The position numbers and the translations under genes were made by a program. From assembly GCA_946535435.1 (NCBI GenBank), contig CAMNDM010000052.1, positions 1 to 23,991 of the forward strand: a stretch of DNA of 23,991 bases. The letters run 5' to 3'. The DNA is from Physcocola sp002396385. Lineage in GTDB: Bacteria > Bacteroidota > Bacteroidia > Bacteroidales > Paludibacteraceae. This document shows, piece after piece, positions 9,078 through 17,639 of the stretch (the first letter of the stretch is position 1; each line of letters opens with the position of its first letter). The notes beneath the pieces are model-generated. The model had not been told where the DNA came from. It saw only the letters and a list, made by a program, of their open reading frames with translations, and searched no databases.

Positions 9078-9108
9078 CAAATATAGCATAATCACTCCAT
9101 CAAACAAA
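9078..9108 (-). promoter_or_regulatory. Bacteroidota primary-sigma promoter of the 8507-9052 gene
   Basis: On the minus strand TTTG (9108-9105), exactly 19 nt, then TATATTTG (9085-9078). This matches the TTTG-N19-TAnnTTTG consensus fully. It lies about 25 nt before the ATG at 9052. The -33 box overlaps the T-run of the upstream terminator. Confidence 0.75.
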
Positions 9109-9133
9109 AAAGCCAGCCCTTTAGGGCTGACTT
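9101..9133 (-). terminator. Rho-independent terminator, minus-strand transcripts
   Basis: Read on the minus strand AAGTCAGCCC-TAAA-GGGCTGGCTT forms a stem of six perfect pairs (CAGCCC/GGGCTG), one mismatch and three more pairs, followed by TTTTTTGTTTG. There is no T-run on the plus side. It probably ends read-through from the porP-like end of the large operon, about 340 nt downstream of that gene's stop. Confidence 0.75.
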
Positions 9134-9191
9134 CCATCTCATTGATTCTGTTCTGTGTTGTTTTTTCCCGGGGTTATGGTTCAGAAATAAG

Positions 9192-9389
9192 TTCAAACTG
9201 GCTCGTTTTGGTCGAGCAGGTGTTAACCAGCGCCTTGTTGCCTTTCACCTTGAAGAACTTGCAGATGACACGGCCCGCCTCGACACCGCCAAATGCGGCC
9301 CCGCCTTGAACGTGAAACACCTCGACAAACGCATTGAGGTCACTAAAAAGCAGGCTGGCGGAAGTAGCGCCGTAGTGGTGGTGGAGTAG
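9192..9389 (+). pseudogene. 3'-end gene fragment, copy 2 of the twin repeat, longer
   Basis: The plus-strand frame reads FKLARFGRAGVNQRLVAF, then an acidic helix (HLEELADDTARLDTAKCGP), then the same KHLDKRIEVTKKQAGG tail and stop as copy 1. No convincing start codon or leader is present; the frame simply runs back into the terminator hairpin. The region therefore looks like the 3' two hundred bases of a gene cut off at its 5' side. The minus strand also has a 78-codon frame (9174-9410), but the differences between copies are not synonymous there. Family unknown; I cannot say whether it came from a mobile element. Confidence 0.45.
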
Positions 9390-9431
9390 AGGAATCCATT
9401 GTGGAAACAACGGTAAACCTACTTGCCGGTA

Positions 9432-9461
9432 AAGTGTTTCTACTTGGGAGTAGGAACACTT
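9432..9461 (-). terminator. Hairpin just after the porP-like gene
   Basis: On the minus strand AAGTGTT-C-CTACT-CCCA-AGTAG-A-AACACTT makes a 12-pair stem with one mismatch and a 4-nt loop, starting 9 nt after the stop at 9471. No T-run follows, so it may be a weak terminator or an mRNA 3'-end stabiliser rather than a strong terminator. Confidence 0.45.
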
Positions 9462-9470
9462 ACCAAAACA

Positions 9471-10364
9471 TTAGAAATGTGCGCTTAACAGAATTTCGTG
9501 CGTATTGGAAGGCAGGTTGTTTGCAGAGCCCATGTTCAAGCTGTAGGCATAGCCTATGCGGAAGATGTTAACCTCCATGCCAAGGTTAACGCACATTATC
9601 GACATATCGGTAATGTGTTTCAAGTCAGGCTTCCAAGTGAGTCCTCCCCAAAAAGTTCTTTTAATGAAAAGTGTAGAGCCAATTTCGGCCTCGTTCACTT
9701 GGTGCTGATGGATGTATGAAACCATTGGAGCCAGGTCTAACTCCTGGTTAAGCGGTATAAGGCAGCGGCCATAAGCATATATGTGCCGGCCTTTTTTAAA
9801 GGTGGTGGGTTCCGATTCAAGCAGGTGGGTTACCGACAAGCCGAACATCAGGCGCTTGCTTGACAACTCTGCACCAATGTTAATATCGGGCGATATTTCA
9901 GTCTCTTTGTCTTTAACGTATGACGATAGGTCGGGTTCCGCATCGCGCAGATCGTTGGCATAGGGGTCGAAACTGCCGATATTCATACCGGCAGACAAAC
10001 CGAGCGAGAGAATGTATTTCTCACTTAAGTCCAGATGGTAGGCATAAACGGCATCTACTGTGGTTTGACTGTTCCCAATGCCAATGTTGTCGTAGTTGGT
10101 TGTCAAACCAAAACTCGATCTCAGTCCTTCGTTATAGTAACCAACGTTAAGTAAAGCAGTCTTAGGGGTATTGTCCACTCCCAACCACTGTAAGCGTCCG
10201 AGCAGAAAGGCATCGATGTTTTTCATATTACCAGTACCAGCCGGATTGATGTTCATGCGTGAAAAGATTTGCTGGGACACCATAATATCTTGCTGTGCCC
10301 AAAGGTCAATTGAAAATAGGGTAGTCAGCAAAAAGGTAAGCAGTGTTTTATTAATCGTTTTCAT
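9471..10364 (-). CDS. PorP/SprF family type IX secretion system-associated membrane protein
   Basis: The 297-residue product begins with a signal peptide (MKTINKTLLTFLLTTLFSIDLWAQ) and continues with QQIFSRMNINPAGTGN, the conserved N-terminal PorP/SprF signature. The remainder is alternating beta strands ending in a terminal aromatic residue (ILLSAHF), as expected for a 14-stranded-type outer-membrane barrel. Family members bind or anchor CHU_C-type adhesins and work with OmpA-like partners. The gene lies 11 nt after the OmpA gene stop and is last in the run. The adhesin-OmpA-PorP order suggests this copy is dedicated to the adhesin upstream rather than being the core secretion component. Confidence 0.9.
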   Translation of the reverse strand: MKTINKTLLTFLLTTLFSIDLWAQQDIMVSQQIFSRMNINPAGTGNMKNIDAFLLGRLQWLGVDNTPKTALLNVGYYNEGLRSSFGLTTNYDNIGIGNSQTTVDAVYAYHLDLSEKYILSLGLSAGMNIGSFDPYANDLRDAEPDLSSYVKDKETEISPDINIGAELSSKRLMFGLSVTHLLESEPTTFKKGRHIYAYGRCLIPLNQELDLAPMVSYIHQHQVNEAEIGSTLFIKRTFWGGLTWKPDLKHITDMSIMCVNLGMEVNIFRIGYAYSLNMGSANNLPSNTHEILLSAHF

Positions 10365-10375
10365 TGTCTTCTGTT

Positions 10376-11668
10376 TTAGTCTATTTTCAAAATTTCAACC
10401 CGACGGTTCTTCTGGTGCTCGTCTTCTGTTTTAGCGTTTTCAATTAACAGTTTCCTTTCACCATATCCAAACACTTCGAGCCTGTCGCGTGAAATACCGG
10501 CCTTTATCAATTCATTTTGGATGCACATGGCACGGCGGATACTCAAATCTTCGTTGTAGAGGTCGTCTCCTCTCTCGTCGGTATGGCCAATTATGTGGAA
10601 GTTGCTGTTGGGATAAAAATTGATGAAGTCGACAATGGCCTCAATGTCTTTTTTGTATACCGTCGACAGTTGGTCGGAATTGAGGTCGAAATAGAAAATG
10701 CGGAGGTCCTTGCCGGCAACCACGTGTTTTGACGCCATAATCATAGTGTCTTTCGTAGAAAGCACATCAGACAATTCTTTGGCCGACGAAGAAAAAGTGG
10801 AGCTGTCGGTCACGGTTTTAAGGGCATTCAGCAATTTCTCACTATCGCTAATGGGCTTAACGGTGTCGGTTGCGGCTAGCAGGGTAGTAGTGTCTTCCTC
10901 TATTACAGGAATCCTGTTCCTTTCCACAAAGTCGCGCATAAGTTCGGGAACAGACTTGTTGTCGTTTTTCCCGATATAGACGTCGAAGTTGCCTTTATCG
11001 GTGTTGGTTTCCGGATTCTTCCTATTGGAACAAAACGTAATCCGTCCGTCTTTCCGGATGTGCGGATAATCTTCATCGCCATTCGAATTGATGTTCTTCC
11101 CGAGTCTCTTTGGTTGGGAGCATCTGCCACTTGAACTGATTTGAGTGGAGTAAATGTCACGTCCTTTTGAGTCTTTCAGGTTTGCGGAGAAATAAAGCGT
11201 GTTCTTCGCAAATGCCGGATTGCTGACCCTGATAGAGTCATCTGGCAGGTAGTGCCAACTGCAGTAAACAAGTGCCGTGTGGTCGTACTTCTCACGTTTG
11301 ACGGTAGTACCAGGGACTTCGAGTAGGACTTTTTCACCCATCTTTCCACCCTTCATTTTAGCGGAATAGAGTTTCCCGTTGTTGGTAAAATAGTAAGTGT
11401 CCTTACCATTGTATGCTATTTGCCCTTCAGCCTTTAAGTTGGTCAATGCCTCATTGAAACTGAGGTCGTATAAGGCACCGTTGTAGTCGGTTTTCGCAAC
11501 AAACAGGCTGTCGTTGCGTTTAACGACAATGGTGGTATCGTTGAGGTGCGAAACCGCCTCATATCCGGTTACATTGGTATATTTGTCGATGAAGTTGCAT
11601 TCAAGGCTTTCCAATGCGTTGCAGAAGCCAGGCACCGAAAGCAAAATGACTATGGTCGATTTTTTCAT
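10376..11668 (-). CDS. OmpA-family protein with PD40/WD40-like region (PorE-like, without TPR)
   Basis: The 430-residue product starts with a signal peptide (MKKSTIVILLSVPGFCNA). Residues about 40-235 look like PD40-type beta-propeller repeats (NPAFAKNTLYFSANLKDSKG near 150-170, YPHIRKDGRITFCSNR near 201-216). A low-complexity linker (about 250-315) leads to an OmpA peptidoglycan-binding domain at 322-430, with GHTDERG at 361-367 and NRRVEI at 421-426 that carry the Asp and Arg contacting peptidoglycan. In T9SS, PorE has TPR, propeller and OmpA parts; this one lacks the TPR and is shorter. It sits 19 nt after the adhesin gene and 11 nt before the porP-like gene, so it probably tethers the complex to the cell wall. 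Confidence 0.88.
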   Translation of the reverse strand: MKKSTIVILLSVPGFCNALESLECNFIDKYTNVTGYEAVSHLNDTTIVVKRNDSLFVAKTDYNGALYDLSFNEALTNLKAEGQIAYNGKDTYYFTNNGKLYSAKMKGGKMGEKVLLEVPGTTVKREKYDHTALVYCSWHYLPDDSIRVSNPAFAKNTLYFSANLKDSKGRDIYSTQISSSGRCSQPKRLGKNINSNGDEDYPHIRKDGRITFCSNRKNPETNTDKGNFDVYIGKNDNKSVPELMRDFVERNRIPVIEEDTTTLLAATDTVKPISDSEKLLNALKTVTDSSTFSSSAKELSDVLSTKDTMIMASKHVVAGKDLRIFYFDLNSDQLSTVYKKDIEAIVDFINFYPNSNFHIIGHTDERGDDLYNEDLSIRRAMCIQNELIKAGISRDRLEVFGYGERKLLIENAKTEDEHQKNRRVEILKID

Positions 11669-11687
11669 TTCTCTTTCTCGTTAAACA

Positions 11688-14600
11688 TTATTTTCTATAC
11701 AGTTGGATAGTGCCTTTCTTCACTCTGCCATCTTTGAGTTTCAGGACATAAATATAGACACCGGCATCGGCAGTTTCTCCCTTATAGGTTCCATCCCAAC
11801 CATTGTTGGAATTGCAGATGACGTCGCCCGAACGGTTGTAGATGATGACGCTGTAGCCAGGCATGAAGTCGTCGTTAGCCCCGTCCTTTTCATGCGGAGT
11901 GAAAACGGTCGGAATCATAATGTTGTCTTTAAACGCATCCACTTCGGTTTGTTCCTCACCATTGCCGGGTTTGTTGCCTTCCTTGTCGTCTGGTGTTTTG
12001 CTGTCGCATGTCTCACCGATGTAAACCTTCCAAGAGCCGGCTGCGCCACTTCCATCTTTAGCCGTGGCAGTAACGGTAACATAGCCGCTGTCTTCACTCT
12101 CTTTTGCAGTAAGGGTACCGTCGGCCGTAATTTTTGCAAGGTCGAAATTGTCGATGGTGTATTCAATGTCTTTCAGTGTGGCGTTATTAGGGGCGATTGT
12201 TGCTACAATTTTCATGCTGTTGCCATAGGTAATACATTTTTTACCCGACAACTTAACCGACTCAACCTGAATAGGTCGGTCAATGTAGATTATAAAGGTC
12301 GTGTCACTAAAGACAGTGTAGGTTTCATCGGTGGAGGTGCCATTGTTGAAGACGAGCGAGTATTTCCCCGCCTCACATTCGGTTTTAACAAATCCATTCG
12401 AGCCACTTGAAAGGCTGCTGAAGAAGTTTTTACCCTTCAAGAGGGTGAATTGCAAATTCTTAACTGGAGTATTGTCGTCGCTGTATAAGAATTTGAAGAT
12501 CACATTCAGCAATGTCACATCAGAATTGATCGAGAATTTCACATCGTAGTCTGTAACGTCGAATTCTCTTACAATATCGAGAATCTTAATACGGTAATGG
12601 CCTGGAACCAGTTGATCGTGGACAATACCGTTGACGTCAGACATCAGCTGGGAGTGGATTTGGCCTTCGTAAGTACTAGTCCAACCACCATTGGTCTGTT
12701 GTTTTTCAATCTTTGCAAAAACGCCCTGCACATTAGCGCCTTTGGCATCTTTTATTTGGATATCGACCGTCCTTTTAACCGGAACGACAAAGTAGATGGT
12801 GGTATCTTCGTCACCAGGATTAATGTTGAACTCTTGGTCAACTTTGTAGGTTACGGTAGACGTTGGGGTTAGATTGTCATTAAAATAGTATTCCGAGGTG
12901 TAATGACCTGCCTCTAACGCAGCAGGTTTGTCGAACACGTAATTACCATCTGTGTTTGTTGAGGCCAAATAGGAATAGAGTTTCTCCTTATAAAAGTACA
13001 TCGACATGACGTCGGGTGTAATGACTTCCCCGTCGTGCAAAAATTTGAAATAGACATTCCTTGTCTTTCCCAGAAGGAAGTAGAGGGTAGTGTCGTGGTC
13101 AATTCCCAGGGTATAGGTTTGTTCCACAGCCGAGAAGGAGAGTGTATCAGCTGTGGTCAGGTATTGTTTGTAACCTTTTTTGTCGCTAAGTTTATCGTAG
13201 ATCGATGAAAATACAGATTCGTCATCTTTCGTTATTTCGAAACAGTAAACACCGTCGACACGGGTAGAATCGGCGTTCAGGACATACAGGTCGACCTTAT
13301 ACTGGTCTTCAATTTTAAAATCGATAAATTTAACGGGTGCGTCGAGTTCGGTCGTGAACTCGTCCTCATAGTTCTTGGTATGAAAGGGTTCGTCAACCTT
13401 AAAACTGTATCTGTATTTTCCTTCAGGCAGGCATAGCGTGTCTGTAAACTTTTTCAAGCCATCGGTATCGGTTTTCGGATAGTATTCGGAATAGTTTATA
13501 AGCGCAGTGAAGTCGGTATAATTAACGAATACGTTTAAGTCGATATATTCTACCGATTGAGGGTGGAACTGTTTGCCATTATGGAAAAATCGGAATACAA
13601 CCTTTTGACAGTCAGGTCCGAAATTTGAGGTCGACAGGCAGACAGAAATAGTGGTATCTTTGTTTATCGCTATATTTTGCAATTTTTCGTCGCGGATAGA
13701 AAAATCGTAGACTCCTTTCTTTACGGTGAAGGTCAAAGAACCTTTACTGTTTGTAGAACTGAGGTTTTGAAAAGGTGTGCCAGATTCGGCACAGCTACAA
13801 ACAATATTCCGCAACGGTGTGGAGTCGGCGCAACTAAACACATTAATGTGAACGTGGATGTCTTTGTTTTTATATTCATCATTACCGCCCTCACTTCCAC
13901 CTTCCTCGTTTCCGTCGTCAGGTAAGACAATGTTTACAATATTGTTTGTTTGTGAATTGGTAGAATTGATTTTGAACGTGTTACTAATGGTTCCATAGTC
14001 TTTGGTAGTTACTGAATATTTGAATTCGCCAACCGGACATGAAATTTTGTTATCTGTTAAACTATAGAGGATGTAGCCGTCTTTCTCGTTAGTACCATGC
14101 GCCATAACGAGACCAAAATTGACATACGATCCGTTTTGAAACTGGCTAATTGCAATGTCTTTGGCATAAACAGAGATGGGTTTGTCCTTCTTGACAAAGC
14201 GGAATTTAGTCAAGTAGGTGATTAACTTGGAAGACATTGCAATTTCGGTACTGATATTCTTATCGGCAACAACAAAGTCTGTTACACCATTCGAAGCCTC
14301 GTAGGTATATAGGCCTTCAGGCACTACATACAGCACCTTTCCGTCGGTTCCAGATACTTTTTTAGCGATTTTTTTCCGTGTGCCGTCCTCTTCCCTTTTG
14401 TAGAGGGTTACACTGTTACCGCTCGAGGGTTTACCTTTCTCGTCTTTAAATGTGATTGAAACACGCCGATAGTCGAGGTTTACCCAGGTGGGTTCTCCAT
14501 TTTTCACAGAAAAGGCACCCGTGTTAAGGTCACCATAGTTGAAACTGTAGGTGTAGTCTCCAGCAGGGAAATTGTAGTCAATTACCCTACCTTCCTCGTC

Positions 14601-14774
14601 GGTAGTGTATGTTTTGAACAGTTTTCCGTTCTGGTTGATGTTGACCTTGAAATTTTGCAATGGAGCATTCAGTGTGTCGGAAATCTCAATAGTCAATACA
14701 CCTTGTGAAAACGCGGAAGGCATCAACAACAGTGATAGAAAAAATAATAAAATTTCTTTAGTCAAAGATTTCAT
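11688..14774 (-). CDS. Large repeat surface protein with T9SS type B (CHU_C) sorting domain
   Basis: I place the start at 14774, where MKSLTKEILLFFLSLLLMPS is a proper signal peptide; an upstream in-frame ATG at 14867 would add 31 lysine-rich residues that would hide it. The 1028-residue product carries about eight to nine prealbumin/SpaA-like beta repeats. Recurrent elements are (V/I)xFKFLHDG at unit starts, TDxxG in the middle and LPEGKYRYSF or PAGDYTYSF at the ends. A Gly/Glu/Asp linker lies near residue 300. A Big_2-like Ig domain (about 850-930; KITADGTL, VTVTATAKDG) precedes the last 85 residues, the gliding-motility-associated CTD (IPTVFTPHEKDGANDDF, WDGTYKGETADAGVYIYVL). This CTD directs export by T9SS and surface attachment. 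Confidence 0.92.
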   Translation of the reverse strand: MKSLTKEILLFFLSLLLMPSAFSQGVLTIEISDTLNAPLQNFKVNINQNGKLFKTYTTDEEGRVIDYNFPAGDYTYSFNYGDLNTGAFSVKNGEPTWVNLDYRRVSITFKDEKGKPSSGNSVTLYKREEDGTRKKIAKKVSGTDGKVLYVVPEGLYTYEASNGVTDFVVADKNISTEIAMSSKLITYLTKFRFVKKDKPISVYAKDIAISQFQNGSYVNFGLVMAHGTNEKDGYILYSLTDNKISCPVGEFKYSVTTKDYGTISNTFKINSTNSQTNNIVNIVLPDDGNEEGGSEGGNDEYKNKDIHVHINVFSCADSTPLRNIVCSCAESGTPFQNLSSTNSKGSLTFTVKKGVYDFSIRDEKLQNIAINKDTTISVCLSTSNFGPDCQKVVFRFFHNGKQFHPQSVEYIDLNVFVNYTDFTALINYSEYYPKTDTDGLKKFTDTLCLPEGKYRYSFKVDEPFHTKNYEDEFTTELDAPVKFIDFKIEDQYKVDLYVLNADSTRVDGVYCFEITKDDESVFSSIYDKLSDKKGYKQYLTTADTLSFSAVEQTYTLGIDHDTTLYFLLGKTRNVYFKFLHDGEVITPDVMSMYFYKEKLYSYLASTNTDGNYVFDKPAALEAGHYTSEYYFNDNLTPTSTVTYKVDQEFNINPGDEDTTIYFVVPVKRTVDIQIKDAKGANVQGVFAKIEKQQTNGGWTSTYEGQIHSQLMSDVNGIVHDQLVPGHYRIKILDIVREFDVTDYDVKFSINSDVTLLNVIFKFLYSDDNTPVKNLQFTLLKGKNFFSSLSSGSNGFVKTECEAGKYSLVFNNGTSTDETYTVFSDTTFIIYIDRPIQVESVKLSGKKCITYGNSMKIVATIAPNNATLKDIEYTIDNFDLAKITADGTLTAKESEDSGYVTVTATAKDGSGAAGSWKVYIGETCDSKTPDDKEGNKPGNGEEQTEVDAFKDNIMIPTVFTPHEKDGANDDFMPGYSVIIYNRSGDVICNSNNGWDGTYKGETADAGVYIYVLKLKDGRVKKGTIQLYRK

Positions 14775-14896
14775 ATAGTTATTTTTGAGTTTTTCTTTAA
14801 ATGTAAAATTAGCAGTTTTTTCATTTGTTTCGCACTTTAAATAGTCTTTTTTCCCCTTTTTGGACAATTTTTTCTATATATTGTTTATTGAATAAG

Positions 14897-16195
14897 TTAA
14901 TAGATTTCAAAAATATCGAATCCCCTGTTTGCATATCGTTTATAACAGAGGTCGAAATAGTCGTTCGCCGATTCACTACCCACATTCAGAGCATAGAATC
15001 GGGCTCCCATGTTCTTGGCCTCGTTGCATCTATTCTTCATACTGTCGGTCAGTTCTGGTATTTCAAAATCACTTACTAACAGTATGTCTGCGTTCTTAAA
15101 AACAGAATAGTCGTCGTTGTAGTTGCCAGTCATCTGCCTGAGAACGTCGTTAACATCGGTACCGCCCCCTTGCGAGTTCGCTATAAATTCGGTAATTTCT
15201 TTTCTTTGTCTGTAGAAATCGTTGATAACCAATTTGTTTGCTTCGATAGAGAATTCGTAAAGTTCGACAGGTCGTTTCTTTTTTTGTGCGACTACTATGG
15301 TGGCCAGCGCCAGAGTCTTGGCTAGTATTTCCCTTTCGCCCTTCATCGACCAGCTGGTGTCAATCCCTATCATAATGGGTCCTTCCTCTGAAATACGGAT
15401 CCTTTGTTCCGACTTCGATTGGAAAATCTGTAGACTGTTGTCGTGCATCTTTTTAAAGAACAAGTTTTCAAGGGTAGGCGATGAAAGAAGGGCTATTTCA
15501 GTCGGAACTACACACGATAGGTCTCTTCCGGTGGTTATTCCAACAATATCGGTCTTTGCGGCGGTCAGAAATATGGAGTTATCTGTTGTTTTGTTATTTG
15601 CAGGGCTGTTATCCCTTCCCAAACATGCTGCCAAATCGGCAATGCTGTTTGGAATGGTTTTGAGAAAAATGGCAGCTGCTCTGTGAAAATATGACGAGTT
15701 TCTTCCACAACCATTACATTCAAGCATATTTTGCATACCTTCCACAAGTCTGCATCCTTTTGGGTCGGTATAGCGTTTCATTTCAGTGAAAGCATCTCCC
15801 GTTTCCCCGTTCCCGTTAAAAGGGCTGTTGTTGTCTATTTTCGCAGTTTTTTTTATCTCCTTATCCTTAAACTTGCGGTTTATGCAGTCGAGCAACCACT
15901 GGTTGAGGAAATTTTCCTTAAGCGGGTGAATTTTCGTAAGGCCTTCATCGTAGGGAAGGCCGAAGTATTGTTCCACACTACCGATAAAGCTTCTAACCTC
16001 GCTGGTTAAACGTTCACGCATACCGTAGAAAGCGTAAAGTTTGGCTGTGAACCGGGCATCGTAAACAATGTCTACCACAGTTTGCTTGTCAAGCTCCCTT
16101 TTGCTGTTGCCTACCAATAAAGGTTCCTTTGAAAACAAGTTCCTTAAAACAGCGTTTATGTGGTATTTTATGAAACTATCAATTTTTTTCTTCAT
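14897..16195 (-). CDS. viaA: ViaA-like VWA domain protein
   Basis: The 432-residue product is the VWA partner of a MoxR/RavA ATPase. The N-terminal half is helical, with the family-typical GITTGRDLSCVVPTEIALL at about 219-237. The VWA domain starts at GIDTSWSMKG; the metal site (MIDAS) residues are D279, S281 and S283, T346 in GGGTDVND, and D376 in LVSDFEI, all present. A central insertion holds CNGCG (160-164), which could bind a metal but is not paired with a second CxxC. Its ATG overlaps the ravA stop by 4 nt (ATGA). In Escherichia coli RavA-ViaA modulates respiratory complexes, membrane lipid and aminoglycoside sensitivity; whether that holds here is inference. Confidence 0.92.
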   Translation of the reverse strand: MKKKIDSFIKYHINAVLRNLFSKEPLLVGNSKRELDKQTVVDIVYDARFTAKLYAFYGMRERLTSEVRSFIGSVEQYFGLPYDEGLTKIHPLKENFLNQWLLDCINRKFKDKEIKKTAKIDNNSPFNGNGETGDAFTEMKRYTDPKGCRLVEGMQNMLECNGCGRNSSYFHRAAAIFLKTIPNSIADLAACLGRDNSPANNKTTDNSIFLTAAKTDIVGITTGRDLSCVVPTEIALLSSPTLENLFFKKMHDNSLQIFQSKSEQRIRISEEGPIMIGIDTSWSMKGEREILAKTLALATIVVAQKKKRPVELYEFSIEANKLVINDFYRQRKEITEFIANSQGGGTDVNDVLRQMTGNYNDDYSVFKNADILLVSDFEIPELTDSMKNRCNEAKNMGARFYALNVGSESANDYFDLCYKRYANRGFDIFEIY

Positions 16196-17562
16196 ATCAT
16201 TTTCTTAATAGAAGAATAGAGTATTGCGTATTCTTGAAAGGGTTTGCAGAAGAGGTTGTCGTCAACCAGGTTGTTGATGGAGGAGTAAAGTTGCTTTATG
16301 TTGTTTGTAACGTCGTCGGCCAGTTCATCACTCGATTCCATTCTGCCTGCTGGTGTCAACGGATAGTTTACGGAATTGATGGAAAGGAATCCCTCCTTAT
16401 GAACTGCGAGTGTGACTTCACCATTCACTTCCGACGGGATAATGACATTGTTGTCGTCAATAACGCCGTATATAGACGAATGAATAGACATGTAATCGTC
16501 GATCTTGATTTTAAATTTGTAGTCACCTGCTTGAACTTCGTAATGAATGCCGTCTGGCGAATAAAACTTTAGTTTCTGCTGGCTTTTCAATTTAGGCATT
16601 CTTTCCACGTGCTTCAGTTTGAAATCTGTTACTTGTTGGTCCACCATCATCTGGTAGCAATCAGCCACTTCGTTCTCGACAAGTTCGTTAATGTATTCTC
16701 GCTGGTCAGGATGGTTCCAAAGTAACGACTCCATAATCAGTATGTCGCTAATGTCCACTTTCTTCCTTCCGTTAAGGTAAGCGCTGGTACGCATAATTTT
16801 TGCCACCTTGGCCCATCGTCGGTCCGAGATGTAGAGGTCAGTGCCGTCGTTGTCGTCAGCCAGTTTTTCTCTGAGAGAAATAAGGATAGCGATAAGTTCG
16901 TCAGGAATAGTGACAGTTGCCGCCTCTTTCTGTATGGTGTGGTATTCCTCGTCAGATAGACCTTCAGAAAATCCGACTGCGAGCGAGGACTCTCCTACCA
17001 ACAGTTTCTTAAAGTTCGAGGCCGATTTGATAGGTTCAACAACCGCCCTGACCAGGAAACGGTCCCACAGCGCCTCTAAACCCTCGCCTTCGGCCGGAAG
17101 TTCGTTCGAGGCAGAAATCACCAGTTTGGTCGGAAGTGTAAGCTCGGTCTGTCCGTTAAGATATATCTTTTCGTTTAAAACCGTTAGAAGTGCGTTTTGT
17201 ATGGCGGGTCCGGCCTTCCATATTTCATCGAGGAAAACCACCTCGGCACCAGGCAGGAAACCGTCAACCTTTCTCTCGTAAGCGTCTTCCTCCTTCAGTT
17301 TCGAGATAGACACCGGGCCAAAAACGTCGTCGGGAGTGCTGAACCTGCTCATGAGGTACTCAAAAGCACGTGCGCCCCTGAAAGCGTATTTCAGCCTTCG
17401 GGCAACAAGGCTTTTTCCAACACCCGGCCTCCCCAAAAGGAAGATGTTCTCGTTAGAAAGAGCGCCTAACAGACTTAGGGCCACAATGTGTTCCCGCTCG
17501 TAAACTTGTACGGTAATCGCTTTTAAGATGTTGCTAATCCGTTTCCGAATATCTTTGGCCAT
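16192..17562 (-). CDS. ravA: RavA-like MoxR-family AAA+ ATPase
   Basis: The 456-residue product has a complete MoxR AAA+ module: GRPGVGKS at 44-51 (Walker A), VVFLDEI at 108-114 (Walker B), SASNELP at 150-156 (sensor 1) and LWDRFLVR at 165-172 with the arginine finger. The stretches FEYLMSRFSTPDDVFGP (68-84) and LDEIWKAGPAIQNALL (111-126) are near-diagnostic for RavA within the MoxR family. The C-terminal third, with YEVQAGDYKFKI, resembles the beta-rich LARA-containing region. It is the first gene of the minus-strand run leading to viaA and the T9SS-type genes. The leader AAAACTAAAATACT before ATG is A-rich as usual in this phylum. Confidence 0.94.
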   Translation of the reverse strand: MAKDIRKRISNILKAITVQVYEREHIVALSLLGALSNENIFLLGRPGVGKSLVARRLKYAFRGARAFEYLMSRFSTPDDVFGPVSISKLKEEDAYERKVDGFLPGAEVVFLDEIWKAGPAIQNALLTVLNEKIYLNGQTELTLPTKLVISASNELPAEGEGLEALWDRFLVRAVVEPIKSASNFKKLLVGESSLAVGFSEGLSDEEYHTIQKEAATVTIPDELIAILISLREKLADDNDGTDLYISDRRWAKVAKIMRTSAYLNGRKKVDISDILIMESLLWNHPDQREYINELVENEVADCYQMMVDQQVTDFKLKHVERMPKLKSQQKLKFYSPDGIHYEVQAGDYKFKIKIDDYMSIHSSIYGVIDDNNVIIPSEVNGEVTLAVHKEGFLSINSVNYPLTPAGRMESSDELADDVTNNIKQLYSSINNLVDDNLFCKPFQEYAILYSSIKKMI

Positions 17563-17603
17563 AGTATTTTAGTTTTTATGCGTATATAAGCATCTTGAAG
17601 ATG

Positions 17604-17639
17604 CAAATCTAAACCGCTTGGCTGACAGATAACGGCAAA
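17604..17639 (-). promoter_or_regulatory. Promoter/operator of ravA with composite motif shared with 20785-20820
   Basis: On the minus strand TTTG (17639-17636), 1 nt, CGTTATCTGTCA (17634-17623), 11 nt, TAGATTTG (17611-17604). The last box fits the -7 consensus fully, 41 nt before the ATG. The TTTG is 24 nt from it, longer than usual. The same 36-bp layout with the identical 12-mer lies upstream of the gene at 20864. Confidence 0.65.

Noticed and set aside
9174..9410. 78-codon minus-strand frame followed by a good terminator at 9101-9133
   Set aside because: The terminator position would suit it, but within the twin repeat the differences between copies change amino acids in this frame and are silent only in the plus frame, and there is no leader or recognised domain.
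11703..12410. 235-codon plus-strand open frame opposite the adhesin C-terminal region
   Set aside because: It lies opposite the strongly recognisable CHU_C and Ig-like domains; a shadow frame.
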